From Xiphophorus maculatus (lineage: Eukaryota; Chordata; Actinopteri; Cyprinodontiformes; Poeciliidae): DNA of 64,000 nucleotides. The notes beneath the pieces are model-generated. The model was not told the origin of the DNA, did not search any database, and saw only the letters and a list, made by a program, of their open reading frames with translations. The stretch's first letter is position 1; every line of letters begins with the position of its first letter. The DNA is taken from assembly GCF_002775205.1 (NCBI RefSeq), contig NC_036445.1:27818953-27882952 (forward strand). Reading direction: 5' to 3'. Position numbers and translations under genes: made by a program. Below, piece after piece: positions 1 through 11,600 of this stretch.

Positions 1-864
1 AATAAGAGGGAAAGGGTGACAGTCTAATGGTATTTAGCCTTGCCGTGTGTCGGGGTGTGTGTGTTTGTGTACTGTATATAAGAAGCCACAAAGAGGGCGG
101 ATTAAGAACGTTTTCTGATGATGTCTTGTACAATGAGGGTTGATGGGTGTGAAAGGCCCATTCCGCTGTAGTAACAAGCCTAATGAATTCAGACTCTAAT
201 CGATTGTCTCAGCTCTCTGGATTAGACGCAACCTTGCTGGAAGGGAAGACGGTAGGCGTGTGTGTTTCTGTGTGAGGAAGGAAGGAAGGAAGGAAGGAAG
301 GAAGGAAGGAAGGAAGGAAGGAAAGGGGGTTGCTGGTAGTTCCTCAAACCTTCTCCTGCACACTTTAACCCCTGCGTTTTCACACCGTCGTCCAGGAGAA
401 TGAGAGGGACAGGAGGATCATCGGCAGTCTAAATGAGATTACAGCTCCTTCAGCTGCTTATCGGGGGCTAATGCCAGCCACTGTGGGGCTGCTCTGCTAG
501 CCAGGGCCAGGGATGAGCCAGACGAGCCAAACTACGCTCTGTGTACAGGGGATCAGCATTAGGCTCCACTGTATGCCTGTGATATCCTCCTTCCTCACAC
601 CCCCACCGCTCCTCCTTCTCTTCCTCCTCCTGACTGCAGCGCACCACCACACTCAGTAATCCCCCCTGAGACAGCAGAGAGAGAGAGAGAGAGAGAGGAG
701 ACATGAAGGAGCAGTGAAAGACAGAAACAAGGGAGCAAAGGGGAAGGAAAAGAGGGAGGGGTTTTGGAGCCCAACCAAGAGGGAGTGTTGTTACATTTTA
801 TAGAATTGTTTATCTGTTCTCGTGTTTTAAGGATTTGTGTGTGTGTGTGTGTGTATTCTACCAG
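1..864. other. mms22l intron or upstream sequence, no exon found
   Basis: No open frame with credible splice sites was found here. It contains a GGAA microsatellite (275-324), a GA run near 677-697 and a TG run near 835-855. Two AT/homeobox-site-like stretches (about 180-235 and 415-530) look less repetitive and could be conserved non-coding sequence. The exon preceding 865 must end in phase 2, and no such exon was recognised in this stretch. Confidence 0.5.
275..324. repeat. (GGAA)n microsatellite
   Basis: About twelve consecutive GGAA units, almost perfect, ending in a G run. It is probably length-variable. Confidence 0.9.
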
Positions 865-1046
865 ACGGGTCCATCAGCGCAGCGTCCAGTCAGCGCCCAT
901 CCCGGCCTGGGCTCCGGCTCCAGCCAGTGTGATTAGGGAGCGCCACCTAGCGGTAGCTTCCGCTCTGTGGTTGCACTTTTTCCCCTTTCTGCGCAGCTTA
1001 CGCCTCTCCCAGACCCCGCCGGCCCAGCTGGCAGATGCTGCTGCAG
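865..1046 (+). CDS. mms22l: mms22l exon, first one in the window
   Basis: The acceptor follows a TG/pyrimidine tract (ATTCTACCAG) and the donor is CTGCAG|GTAC. It enters in phase 2 and leaves in phase 1, with 60 whole codons including the segment SVIRERHLAVASALW. The frame continues smoothly into the next exon (DAAA-G-FTLLAF). The open frame extends 5' of 865, but that part is intron. Confidence 0.72.
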
Positions 1047-4000
1047 GTACACAAAGCCCACTGGGAGGAAAACAAGATGAGAAAATATGGAGGCAGAGAA
1101 CAAAAACAACAAGAGAGAGAGCATAGTTTATATGAAACTTTTATATTTATTATAGAATAAGATAAAAAAAAAGTGTACAATTTTAAATGCAGAAGCAGGG
1201 CTGAAATGATTGATTGGCTTAATTGTGATTAGTTGAATATTGAAATGACCGTCAACTATTTCAGTAATCATTACCTGGAGTATACAGACTCCATTTGCTG
1301 AAAGAAAAAGACACTCAGCAGGAATTAAACCAAAACTGTACAATGAATATCACATCTGCACATATGTTCAACCCAGAACGCCCCAGGAGCTTTTGATTCT
1401 CCCGGTTCAAAATCTGTAAAATAAACAAACAAAATCTGCCATTAAGAATCTTTTGCCATGCGGTTATTAATCTGTTAATCCAAAAGCCCTACACTCTACT
1501 GATAAGCTGAACAGAAAGGGCCGAGCTTTTCACATGTTGTTAGAAGTATTTCTTTCTCTGCATTCTTTGCTTCAAATGATCAAGCGTTCACTCATTGCAT
1601 GTTAGCCAATAACATTTTGTTTTGGTTGTTTAGAAAAAGGAAGTGAATTATTTGTTATCATATATTGATGTTTTTATGGAAAAAGACTTACCAGTAAGTG
1701 TCTAAATGAAAATTTCTTCAGAATGTGCCATTTTTAAAGTCTGATTAATCGATTAATCGTAAAGATAATCAATTATTAAACCAATCGTGAGTTGCAGCCC
1801 TATGCAGAAGATTGAAGTTGGCTAAAGTGAAATTCCAAGATGGTCTAACAGCAGAGTTGGATTATGTTGCACCTGTTTGAGGATTAGGATCGTTCAGGAC
1901 TCGTTTGCTTTTCTTTCCAGGTTTCACCTTGCTCGCCTTTGACCTGCCCAGTTCTGCCCCTCAGGACCTGCAGCCCAACCCGGTTCAGACCATCATGCAG
2001 CTCTTCGGCTGGGACGATATGGTCCACCCGCTCCTGGTGACGCGCTACCTTCCCCATCTGCTCCAGAACAGGTTAGACTCAACCTTTCACATCCGTCCGC
2101 ATCACAAAAACATTGTGATGTTTTTGAAATATCAAGGTTCCCTGAGGTCCTAAACCTGAATAGATAAAAGGTTTTTTTTCACATCTTAATCTCTTTTTAA
2201 GTGTTATTTATAATAGTTGTTATATTAAAAGCATCCAATCCTCTTATGCGTAGCTGGACTCATTTGTTTGTTGTCAACACAAAAGGATTTTCATATTTCT
2301 GCATCTACTAAACAGTAAATCCTGGCTGAAGCCCTTCTGTCAGAGAATAAGAAGTGTGAATGCCGCAGCAGCTCGTGTTAAGTGTAAATTACAAATCGCA
2401 TTCATTCCCCCTCGTATTTTTAGTGTCAGTCTCCGCTTCTGGCTGTGAACATATTGTGTTTGTTTCTCATGAAACGTACCTGCGACACCTTATATACATA
2501 ACTTACCTTTCAGTGAGCTGGTGTCGTCGCTAAGCGGCGCGGCCCCTGGTTCGGCTCAGGGCCTCTCAGTGAGGGCCTGGATCCGATGTGTCCTACAGCA
2601 ACACCTCCACAAGAACCCAGACGGAACGGAAAGCAAAACGGGTAATTGGGTCCAGAATTCCATCAAACCACACATTACTTTTTTTTTCTTCTTTGTATGC
2701 ATATGGTGCATCAGTTTTCACGATTTCAAACTTCTAGCACGTTATCTCTCAGTGTTTTTCCTTTTTAGTAGAGGTGCTTGAATTGCAGTTTTCTGACCAA
2801 TCACAGATCTCAGAAAAGCCTGACCTGCCGATTTTGACTTTGTCTGATATCAATTTTGTTGTCTAAAAATAGCTAAATATAGGGACAAAATTTCTAATTT
2901 GGGAACAGTGGTGTGGCTACTGTTTACTAGGCTTCTGCACATGCCCACTCAGTCAGCAGAGTGTCTGTGCATTCTTCAAACATCTTAAATTCACATTTCT
3001 AAAATCAAGGCCTTAAAGTGTCTTAATTTAAAAAAAAAAAATTAAGTTAGCCTTAAATATGTTAGCCACAGGTCTTAAATTTTGTGGTGACAGAACTATT
3101 TTGCGTTTTATAGTGTATATAGTTTATTTTTCTTTTGGTACTTTTCTGTCAGGCAAAATTTCAGTCACACGCAGACTTTGTGGTTGTATTCTGTGACTTA
3201 AGGCAGTTGAAGCTACCGCTAATCAGATGCTACCCTTGCTAGCTAGCTTTTTTGCCTCTATCATGGGCAAGTGCTTGGATGACATTCATTTTCAGCGCTG
3301 GCTCAATTCGGTTGGCAACCCATATGATGTAAGGTGCATTCTGGGTGAAAGAGTCTTGCTTGGGCTATAGGAAAGATCCACAAACAGATCTAAGAAGTTT
3401 CACTGTTTTTATGTAGTTTGATTGTAATAAAGCAGATCCCCTCACACACCTTTCATATTCATTGTTTGTTTTTGGTCCTAAATTTCATTCACAGTGACAC
3501 TAAATAGGTCTTGAAAAGTCTTTAATTAGTTTTTCAGACCTTTTCAGAGGTAGAGAAGATCACTAGATAAGATCGTTTTCAATCTCCCAAAATGAAGAAA
3601 ATCAGGGTCAATTTATCGGCACACCCCTGCTTTTTAGATATTTCTCCAAACTTCTTCTTTATCAAATATCGCAGTTTCTGAATACTTCCTGTTTTTTTGC
3701 CCCAGCCCGGGCAGTGGGGGAGCAGCTGTGCGAACTGACCCGGCTCGTCCTGCGACTGCCAGAGGTGGACGGCTTTCTTCAAAGAGCCGGACTTCCTCCC
3801 CCGGCTGCCAGGCCCGAGCCGACTGCAGCCCTGGAGACGTTCGTCAAGGTAACACTTCAGCCTGTCGCAATAAATCAATAAGTCAGTTAATTGCAATTAA
3901 AATGAGCTAATTTCCAGTCTGCTGAGGATTTTTGACTGACTTTTGAAGGGCAATTTTGTTTACAAAAACTTCATAATCCATTTTATTAATGGTTTCAGTT

Positions 4001-6704
4001 TGTCTGTTTTTTTTATTCCTGTTTTATTTATTGTTTGTTTTGGCTATATAAAATCTACACCAGTTCCAGCGTAGAGTTTTTTGGTCTTTGAGAGCTTGAA
4101 CTTGGATTATTAACCAATTATTATCATAATAATATCATCATTATATATCATTATATCTTATCTTAAAACAAGAATATAACAATTTATCGTCCAGCAAAAT
4201 TTATTATCATGACACGGCTAGTAACCGTTTCTCACTGGTGACAGATGCATTTGCAGTATTTATGATAATATATGAGTTAATCTTGCTATACTGCTGGCTT
4301 TTGACTCCAGAATGTCTTGTTTTTTCCCCCCCAAGTTGTTATATAATATATTGTAAAATACATTCTGCTTGTGTCCTGGTCATGTCCGGTCTGCAGCAGC
4401 CTGTGTTTATGAACCAAACGTGTTCTCTCCTTATGTGTTTTACGTTGTCAGGCTGTAGGCAGTGTTTGCAGCGGGTTGCAGCTGCTGTCGGAGCGGTCGG
4501 CCATGGCGACCAGAGCCCTGGACTACATCGGTGACGTCCTGAAACATGTGAAGCCGTACGTAGTCAGCAAGAACCAGGAGGGGATGCAGCTGGCATACTG
4601 GGCTGTGGGTACGTAGAGAATTAGCATGTAAACACAGCGTAGAGTACAGAAATGTTCTCTTTTTTTTTTATTATTGTTGCTAGAGTTGAGTTGATTTGTT
4701 GCTGTGCGTCTCCAGGTTGCGTAGTGAAGCATTGGAGCCCCCTGCTGGCCACTTCTAAAGCACAGCAACTGCTGTTCCGGGTGGTGGACGGGCTGCTGCT
4801 GCCGCCCAAGCTCCCGCAGCAGGACAGAGCTCTGAGGGACAGTTTACCGCTTTATCTGCAGGTTAGGACGGACATCTGCTGGACGCAAACCAGAAAAACC
4901 ATCGTTTGCCACTTTGTTCTGAGGATTTGACTCTGATATCGAATCCTCCCCCAGGGTCTGTCGGTGGCGTCGGGCGTGTCTCAGTCCCAGGGTGCCGGCC
5001 TCAAGCAGCAGCTTCGCTCTGTAACCCGCAGATACCTGGACCACTTCCTCCCCGCCTCGCCCTCTCTGGGCGTGGTCGCCAACCACCCGGTGCTGCTCGG
5101 TGCCTGTGAGGGCGCGCCGACCGCCAGGGGAGAGGCGCTGAGGAAGACCGTCCTGGAGGTGCTTTGGTAGGTCTCTACAGCCGAGGATTGGGGAACCCTT
5201 TGACTATAAAACTCCAACAGACTAATCACCTTTTGCTGCTTTTTGCAGCGAGAATTTCCTGCAGTTCAAAAGCCACGCCCCCCCGCCTCGCCTTGCGTCC
5301 GTCCTGATGTTCCTGTTGGAGCTACTGAGGCGAAACGCCGACACGGACGCCTCCCTCCTGTTGCTGCCTCTTCCAGCTCTGCTGCGTTGTTTGATGCTGG
5401 TCAATGAGCCGACGGGTAAGACAAACAGCCGAAGTCTAGAGAGGAGTTACGTGTACGTGGCACTAAGTGCACCAATACGACAATATGGTTTGTTATCAAT
5501 ATCTGACATTAACATTGATGCTATGGCCGATAAATGATATTGACATTCATATATTTCTGTACCGTTTCAACACCTTTGGAAAGTTAATAAAACCACTGGA
5601 TGAAAATAAATATCAGTTGGAATCATTGGCCTAGTTTTCCTTATCGGACTGATACCAATACGTTACAAAATGACTAAAATCGGCCGATACTGATGTTAGC
5701 GCCGATATATCGTGCATCCCTACACTGCACTTTCTACTCAATTCGACTTGAGTTTGAGTTTTAATCCCAACAGATTTGCAGCTGCATGCGTGCCGCACTT
5801 TTCAGATTTTCATTCTGTTTCACCGTTGTGCACAACGTTTGTGTTTGTTGGATAAAAACGCACACGCAAAAAAATAAAGCTTGTGGTTGTAAATTGATGA
5901 AATGTAAAAAAAAAAAGTTCAAGGTGTATGAACCGATATTAATGTCACTGTAAGGCGTCAGTTCATTTTACACATATGCAAAGACAAAATTAACAAGTGT
6001 GCGTGTACATGTGTGTGTTATTGTTTGCCCAGTGAGGAAGATGAGCACGGATGCGCTGCAGCTCGTGGTGGAGCGATGCGTCGCTGCGTCTACCGTGAGG
6101 CCATGCGAGTTGATGATCGCCGCCTTACGGTAACTTCACTAAATATCTTCAGCGTTGCGTCATTTCCCTGCATTATTACACATTATTAATTAACAGCAGT
6201 TAAAACACGCTGGGAGATTTCTAATCGTTTGAATGTGAAGATGAGCGGTTCACCCTGAAACTGGGAACTTCCTCTCGATGCGATCCCGACGCTCTCAGGT
6301 CGTTCGTGGAGGAGAACGTGGGCGTCTACGACAGGCAGGTGTACGTCGTCCTGGAGACGGTTGCCGTCTTGGATCCCGCTGCGGTTCGAGCTCTCATCCC
6401 CAGCCTGACTCTCAGTCTGAGGAGCAGCGAACACAAAAGGGGCCTGGGCAAGAACATCGCCCTGAGGTGAGCACCATGAATCACAGAGGAGGTCAAGTAG
6501 GCACATTTTTCACAGCCTTTAAGCTATTTATAAGCTGTCTATACAGGAAGTCAGGGATTTTTTAAATATATAATATTATTGTTATTGTAAGGTGACACAT
6601 CTTTCTGTTGCAGGAGTGCATACATGAAGCTGCTGTCTCTGCTTGGACAAAGTGGGCAGGAGGAAATCAACAGTCTGGAGAGCGACTGTGAGGTTTTCCT
6701 CTAA
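865..6704 (+). CDS. mms22l: MMS22L, DNA-repair scaffold, C-terminal part (11 exons)
   Basis: MMS22L partners TONSL at stalled or collapsed replication forks and helps load RAD51; it acts in the nucleus. Eleven exons join in frame: 865-1046, 1921-2071, 2514-2641, 3706-3848, 4452-4608, 4716-4861, 4955-5166, 5249-5415, 6033-6129, 6299-6466, 6614-6704 (TAA at 6702-6704). Every junction is GT-AG with matching phase. They encode about 547 residues, compared with roughly 1,240 in the human protein, so this is the C-terminal 45 percent; the rest lies left of the window. The protein is helical and leucine-rich with no catalytic motif, as expected for this scaffold. Identification rests on this character plus position: MMS22L lies tail to tail with KLHL32 in human 6q16, and klhl32 converges on it here. 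No frameshift or stop was seen. The family name was recognised by eye, not by a database search. Confidence 0.82.
1921..2071 (+). CDS. mms22l: mms22l exon
   Basis: The acceptor is TTCTTTCCAG and the donor AACAG|GTTAGA. It encodes the stretch FTLLAFDLPSSAPQD and then TIMQLFGWDDMVHPLL. It begins with two bases that complete a glycine codon and ends in phase 2. Confidence 0.82.
2514..2641 (+). CDS. mms22l: mms22l exon
   Basis: The acceptor is TTACCTTTCAG and the donor ACGG|GTAATT. It encodes ELVSSLSG through DGTESKT, with 42 whole codons and one extra base at each end. Confidence 0.8.
3706..3848 (+). CDS. mms22l: mms22l exon
   Basis: The acceptor is TTTTTGCCCCAG and the donor GTCAAG|GTAACA. 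Two bases complete an alanine codon, followed by 47 codons (RAVGEQLCELTRLVLRLP onward), ending in phase 0. Confidence 0.82.
3859..4218. mobile_element. Miniature inverted-repeat element, CTGTCGCAATAA-type ends
   Basis: It starts with GCCTGTCGCAATAAATCAAT and ends near TTATTATCATGACACGGC, which is roughly the inverted form of the start. The motif TTTATCGTCCAGCAAAATTT precedes the 3' end. Related copies occur at 8719-9109 and, inverted, near 31867-32185. No coding capacity was seen. Superfamily not assigned. Confidence 0.5.
4452..4608 (+). CDS. mms22l: mms22l exon
   Basis: The acceptor is ACGTTGTCAG and the donor CTGTGG|GTACGT. Fifty-two codons plus one base encode AVGSVCSGLQLLSERSAM through GMQLAYWAVG. 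Confidence 0.83.
4716..4861 (+). CDS. mms22l: mms22l exon
   Basis: The acceptor is GCGTCTCCAG and the donor CTGCAG|GTTAGG. It encodes CVVKHWSPLLATSKAQQLLF and ends with SLPLYLQ in phase 0. The preceding intron is only 107 bp. Confidence 0.83.
4955..5166 (+). CDS. mms22l: mms22l exon
   Basis: The acceptor is CTCCCCCAG and the donor CTTTG|GTAGGT. Seventy codons plus two bases encode GLSVASGVSQSQGAG through TVLEVL. It leaves in phase 2, so the last cysteine codon is completed by the next exon. Confidence 0.85.
5249..5415 (+). CDS. mms22l: mms22l exon
   Basis: The acceptor is CTTTTTGCAG and the donor GACGG|GTAAGA. It encodes ENFLQFKSHAPPRLASVLMF and a leucine-rich helix LLLLPLPALLRCLML, leaving in phase 1. 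Confidence 0.85.
5462..5722. mobile_element. Miniature element with GTGCACC/GATGCAC-type ends
   Basis: It opens with AAGTGCACCAATACGACAAT and closes with CGATATATCGTGCATCCCTA, an imperfect inverted pair. Internal CCGATA/TATCGG motifs recur in the same family at 24136-24266, 39258-39845 and 50262-50880. It lies inside an mms22l intron and has no reading frame. Confidence 0.5.
6033..6129 (+). CDS. mms22l: mms22l exon
   Basis: The acceptor is TTTGCCCAG and the donor TTACG|GTAACT. It encodes RKMSTDALQLVVERCVAAS and ends with ELMIAAL plus two bases of an arginine codon. Confidence 0.83.
6299..6466 (+). CDS. mms22l: mms22l exon
   Basis: The acceptor is GCTCTCAG and the donor CTGAG|GTGAGC. It encodes SFVEENVGVYDRQVYVVLET and then HKRGLGKNIAL. 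The conserved-looking helical text makes it one of the most convincing exons of the gene. Confidence 0.86.
6614..6704 (+). CDS. mms22l: mms22l terminal coding exon
   Basis: The acceptor is TTTCTGTTGCAG. It encodes SAYMKLLSLLGQSGQEEINS and ends DCEVFL before TAA at 6702-6704. A candidate poly(A) signal AATAAA lies at 6865-6870, which would give a short 3' UTR of roughly 180 bases. Confidence 0.83.
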
Positions 6705-8524
6705 CAAACTTTTTCATCTGGGAGAAATCGAACTTTCTTAAGTGTGTTTGTGGTTAACTGGACCATCCATCACGTCACTGAAATAATAAGAAATTTTCTT
6801 AAGAGGCACAATGGGTGGAACCTGAACATTTTCAGAGGTGTACATAATGCACATATTGTAAAAAAATAAAAAAAGGTCCAGCTTTTCATTGACATTTTCT
6901 ACATTTAAAGAGAAATCCTCACCTCTGATCTCCAAGTAGCAAAGAATGCGAGCTGTCGGGATCCATCTCTGCTCTAATTCGCAGATACCATGACAGTCGT
7001 GGGCGAGCTCCAAATAGTTCAGGACTTCGAGAGAAGAAAATAGCGGAGAGGGAGAGAATGGAGGGAACTGTTTGTTCCGATCCTCTCATTCTCGCCTTCT
7101 CTAAGTTGCAGCAATCTCTTGCAATCTGGATTTGGCTCGCACCTAATCACGTGAAGTCTCACTCTTGTCATCCAAAATCACCCAAGTCTCATTTTCTGTC
7201 ATTGCTAGTCATTTTTCAGCCTCATCTTGACTGCGGAACGTCTCACCGGGTGGGTGGGGGTGGGTGGTGCAAGCTTTGTCCTGCGATGGCAGCAGTATGA
7301 GAGGAAAGCACATGGAATGTGAGAATGTTTTAATATCTGCATAAAATTATCTTTAACTCCATAAAGAATTGCCAACAACCAAGCTTTGATGTCCTTTAAG
7401 TAGCATCTTTATTCTGCAGTTTCTTCCGTATATTCTTGCAGACATGTTGCTTCGGATACATGAGGGATGTGCAAGCACTTTTTTTTCTCTCTCTCTCTCT
7501 TTCTCTTTTAGTAAAAGCAAATGTTTGACAATGCAGAATAATACGTATTACATGATTGAATGTCCAGACATTCATTTAAAAACACAAACAAACAGTCATT
7601 GGGTCCTGAGCGTAAAATAAAAAGCCTCAATAGCTCACACACCAGCTGCGTTTCCATTGACCGTATAGTTGTGCAAATTGGAATTACTGAATGTTAATAA
7701 TTAAATTTTAGGAATGAAAACAACCCGATTTCGGAGAGAAAAAAAACCCACATTTTTGGGTAAAGTTTTTGCAATAAGATTAAGTGATTTTTCGCCCATG
7801 CCAAAATTTGTTCATTTCGCAAAATTGCGACAGAACGCCTTTTTTTGTTTTTCACATCACGCGAGTCACATGATCAACAGTCGGCTGTTGACAAAGAAGA
7901 CAAAGAAGACGACAACAGGAAGTGGCAGGAGAATGTTTCTGAATGACTTATCATGTGAACAAACATATTCACGTCTGATTTTAATTGCGTTTCCAATTTA
8001 GTGTTAACGCAACAATTGCGAAAATGTAGTTTGTTTTCTCGACAAAGGTTTTGCGCACATTTTTAAAGGAAATGCAGCTACATTCTGTATGTTGAATCTG
8101 TTGTCAAATTCACATCTTTTAGGGGATTAAAAACAAAATTCAAGTGTTGCCTCTGCAACATGTTCGTCTGGGTCCGCCTAGGAAACTCGAAATGGGAATC
8201 GATGGACATTGTTGATGTTTTTTGTTGTTGTTGTTTGCAGGGTAGAAAACCCTGATTCCGGCAACTTTCCGTTTCCTGTGGCTGGTCGGACCGCTCAACT
8301 ATATTTACCCCGTCTGTCTCAACAGAGGTGACGGGCCTTCCAGTGAGTCTCAATGATGTCCCGGTCTTAATACAGGAGGAACAGCTTTAAGAAGCGGCAC
8401 GGCTTCCCCCGTTACACCCACGCTAGAGCAGCCAGTTCTCTTTACTGGCTGTTTTTCCTCATTCTGGTTCGCAAGCGCCGACGGATCTGTCGTCTGGTTC
8501 TCAGACGTTTTCCAAGTCAGTGGG
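6705..8524. other. Convergent 3' UTRs of mms22l and klhl32
   Basis: This is the tail-to-tail interval between the two stop codons. It should hold the mms22l poly(A) site (AATAAA 6865-6870) and the klhl32 one on the minus strand (TTTATT read on plus at 7408-7413 is a candidate). If that site is used, the klhl32 3' UTR is about 1.1 kb and contains the miniature element at 7644-8079. No further gene was seen. Confidence 0.55.
7644..8079. mobile_element. Miniature inverted-repeat element, AGCTGCGTTTCCATT ends
   Basis: The 5' end AGCTGCGTTTCCATTGA and the inverted 3' end (AAATGCAGCT) form an imperfect terminal repeat. The interior contains GAGTCACATGATCAACA and AAGACGACAACAGGAAGT. Those motifs recur, diverged, at about 50500-50780, and the left end recurs at 58474. 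No transposase is encoded. It probably lies in the klhl32 3' UTR. Confidence 0.6.
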
Positions 8525-8686
8525 CTACACAGCACCTATCCTGTGATGGGGTACTTGTAGCGTCTGGAGGTTGGGGCAGGTGAAATAAGGAGCCGGGAGG
8601 AAACAGGTTGCAATCCCGTTTGAGGCGAAAGGCAGTGTCGGTCCGTAGAAAACCTCCTCCTTCCCCTCCGTGCTCAGATCCAGCAC
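8525..8686 (-). CDS. klhl32: klhl32 last coding exon
   Basis: The acceptor on the minus strand is CCTGTTTCAG. Fifty-three codons plus TAG run from VLDLSTEGKEEVFYGPTLPF to HHRIGAV. It closes the last kelch blade and supplies the conserved tail. Confidence 0.93.
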   Translation of the reverse strand: MLDLSTEGKEEVFYGPTLPFASNGIATCFLPAPYFTCPNLQTLQVPHHRIGAV

Positions 8687-11600
8687 CTGAAACAGGAAAT
8701 TCATTCTGTAGTACCAAAGCCTGTTGCAATAAGCAATAAATCCGTTAATCGCAGGATAAACTAAAACAAGCTCAATAATTTCCATTTGCACGATTTATTG
8801 TTTTTCTTTTTGTTTCTATCAAAAACTGCACGACAAAAGTCTGCGGTTTGGTGCTTTGGTCTCAACTAGCTCTTTTTTTTGAAGGACAGTTTTGTTTCTG
8901 TTTTATTTATGTTTGTACATTTAAAATTTCTTCCAATATTAAATGTTCATTAGAATTTAAAGTTTATTGGTCTTTGAGAATGTGTTCATACATTATTGTG
9001 TCATTAACTTCATATAACCTGAAAATAGTCTCAAAACAACAAAATGATCATTTAACGCAATAACTTCTGGTACGATTTATCGTCCAGCAAAATTTGTTAT
9101 CATGACAGCCCAGCAGTACGGGGATCCTTTAATATGGCATATTTTCATGGCAGCAGTCAGTGTAATGAGGAGTTACTGTAGGTTGAGAAAGTATTTCTCA
9201 ATTAACTTAAATTAAATTAAAGTTTATTGATCTTTGAGAACGCAAGCTAGCGTTGCTATGGCATTACAAATACGGTCTCAGAAAATAGAATTAATCACAA
9301 AATTAACGCTACAATTTATCGTCGTACTTAAAGTCGCTTATAGTGTTTCCGGTTTGCTTCAGTGAAGAGAAACAAACAAAAACGTGGCCACTAGAACTGG
9401 ATGCAGATTTATGATTATAATAACTGTTGATCTTGTGTGAAAGTTTTTAGTTTAGCAGCTTTCCTAGATGTGTGTTGTTTCATCCAGTCATGTTTCTGGC
9501 CCGCTTATAGATAAATAAATGTTATAAATGAATGTAAATGGTTTTATGTCAGAATTATCCCAGTCCTGTTCAGTCAGTGAGGCTTTCAATTCAAACAGGT
9601 AAATATTTCCATAAAAAGATAAATGTTATATGAAGTTTTGTGTTTTTTTAAAATGAAATAGTGTTTTATCATATAGTAATTTACTTAATTTTTGTATTTG
9701 CTCTGTCCTAGTTTCTTTGCAGACATTTCAGCTTCCGACTCACAGCGGTCGACAGTTTAGCCCAGATTATTGATGGAGTTTATTTGGATTAGTAGCAAGT
9801 CCTGCAAGATATAAAAGTAGAGAGCAGCTCTTCACACCAGCACTGTAACTGCTGTTAGGACGGCTTAAAAATGCACATCTTAAATTTAGACCCAGATAAA
9901 AAAAATAACCTCTCTCTGTGTTGCAGCCAGTTATTGAATACAGTATGTAGACAATCAGTCAGAAAGTGCGTTTAATGAGCCACATGTTTCTAAAAGTAAA
10001 CACTGCGGCTGAAGTCACGTACAACAGTCACAGCTCTCACCTGGATGCACGCCAAAGGCTCGTTGGTCCAAATGGAGTACCCTCCTACCACATAAATCCT
10101 GTCGTCATGGACGGCCACTCCAGACTCGTTTTGACCTGAGGACGACAGACATGAAGGTTCTCAAGATTGCTGCATTTTTCCCTGAGAGCAAAAAGAGGAA
10201 AGTTTAACTCGGACTGAGATTTGGTTCTATTTCCTGTGACCTGAATTTTTAGTCATTATTTTTTATTTCTTGAGAGAGAGAGGTTAGAAGGAACAGATTA
10301 TTGCAGTGGAGTATTAGGGCCATGCTAAGAAAATTTAAAAAATAATAATTAAATTACAAGAATAAAGTCATATTACAATGGCATGCTAATATTAGTATAG
10401 TTTTTTTTCTTGGATTGTTTTGACGTTCTCATACAACATTATTCTGGAAATGTGACCTTATTCTCGTAACATTATGACTTCATTCTCAAAATATTGTGAC
10501 TTGGTTCTCATATTATTTCGACGTCATTCTCATACGACTTCTTGTAATATTATGATTTATTTCTCGTACAATTTCTTCTTGTGATAATATGACTATTCTT
10601 GCAATATCATGACTATTCTCATAATTTTATCTATTATTTTTTCTTAGTATGGCCCTAATATTTTGTTGTAGATAATGAAACAAACCAGGAAAAAAATGCG
10701 TTTCCCTCCTTACTAATTTTATGTCTTTGCTTATTGTTACACTTAATTGTTTCAGATCACTAGTCATTTTAATATTAAAGAAAAGTCATTATAAAAACTT
10801 GATTTGAAATTATGCTTTTATTCATTAAATGAGGTAGCCAACATTTTCCAACAGGGGGGGCATGGCCACATCTGGTCCCCCTCTTTGTAGTGCAACTGGG
10901 AGAACCCAGGGGAAAAGTTACGTGTTATTGTTTCTGGTATTTTTAACCAAAACTTTAACTTATTCATCGAAAGGACACAAGTAGACACCAATAACTGCTT
11001 TGATTCTTCATTACCTAACAATTTCTCCTGACCTACAATGGTCCAACTGGACTCAGGTTGAGGAAGCCGCGACGTTGACGTGACGTTCTCCGGCGCTTCA
11101 AACCGTTTCTGTTTGCACACAAACAACCGCCACTCGTGCGGTTCGATAGCCTGTCTACTGTCCGCTCAGTAATTATCGCTACGTGGGCACGGCCTCCGGG
11201 GACGGCGCCCTCGCCCACCTGTGAGGAGGCTGAAGGAGCAGCGGGTCCACTGGTCCAGGTCCATGCTGTAGGAGTCGATGTGACGCACCAGGATGCGGTC
11301 GTTGTTGTAATCCAGGTCGTTGCCGCCGAGCACGTAGAGCTGCCTCCTCACGGCCGCCATGACGTGGTACACGCGCCGCTGCAGCATGGGACTGCGGGCC
11401 AGCCACTGATCCTGACGGGCGGCGAACAGAGGGAGAAAGGTGGGAGAGGGAACGAGGACGAATGAGGAGATTAATATTTAAGCATATCCATGCATGGGTA
11501 ATTGATGTATGCTCAGTGCTAGATAAATAACGTGACACTGGAGCTCTGCTTTGTACTAATGACTTCCCTCCCTATTTCTAATCATATGTTTCATCCACTC

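Noticed and set aside
764..864. 5' extension of the frame that covers the first mms22l exon
   Set aside because: A good acceptor lies at 861-864 and the upstream part is a TG repeat, so only 865 onward is treated as exon.
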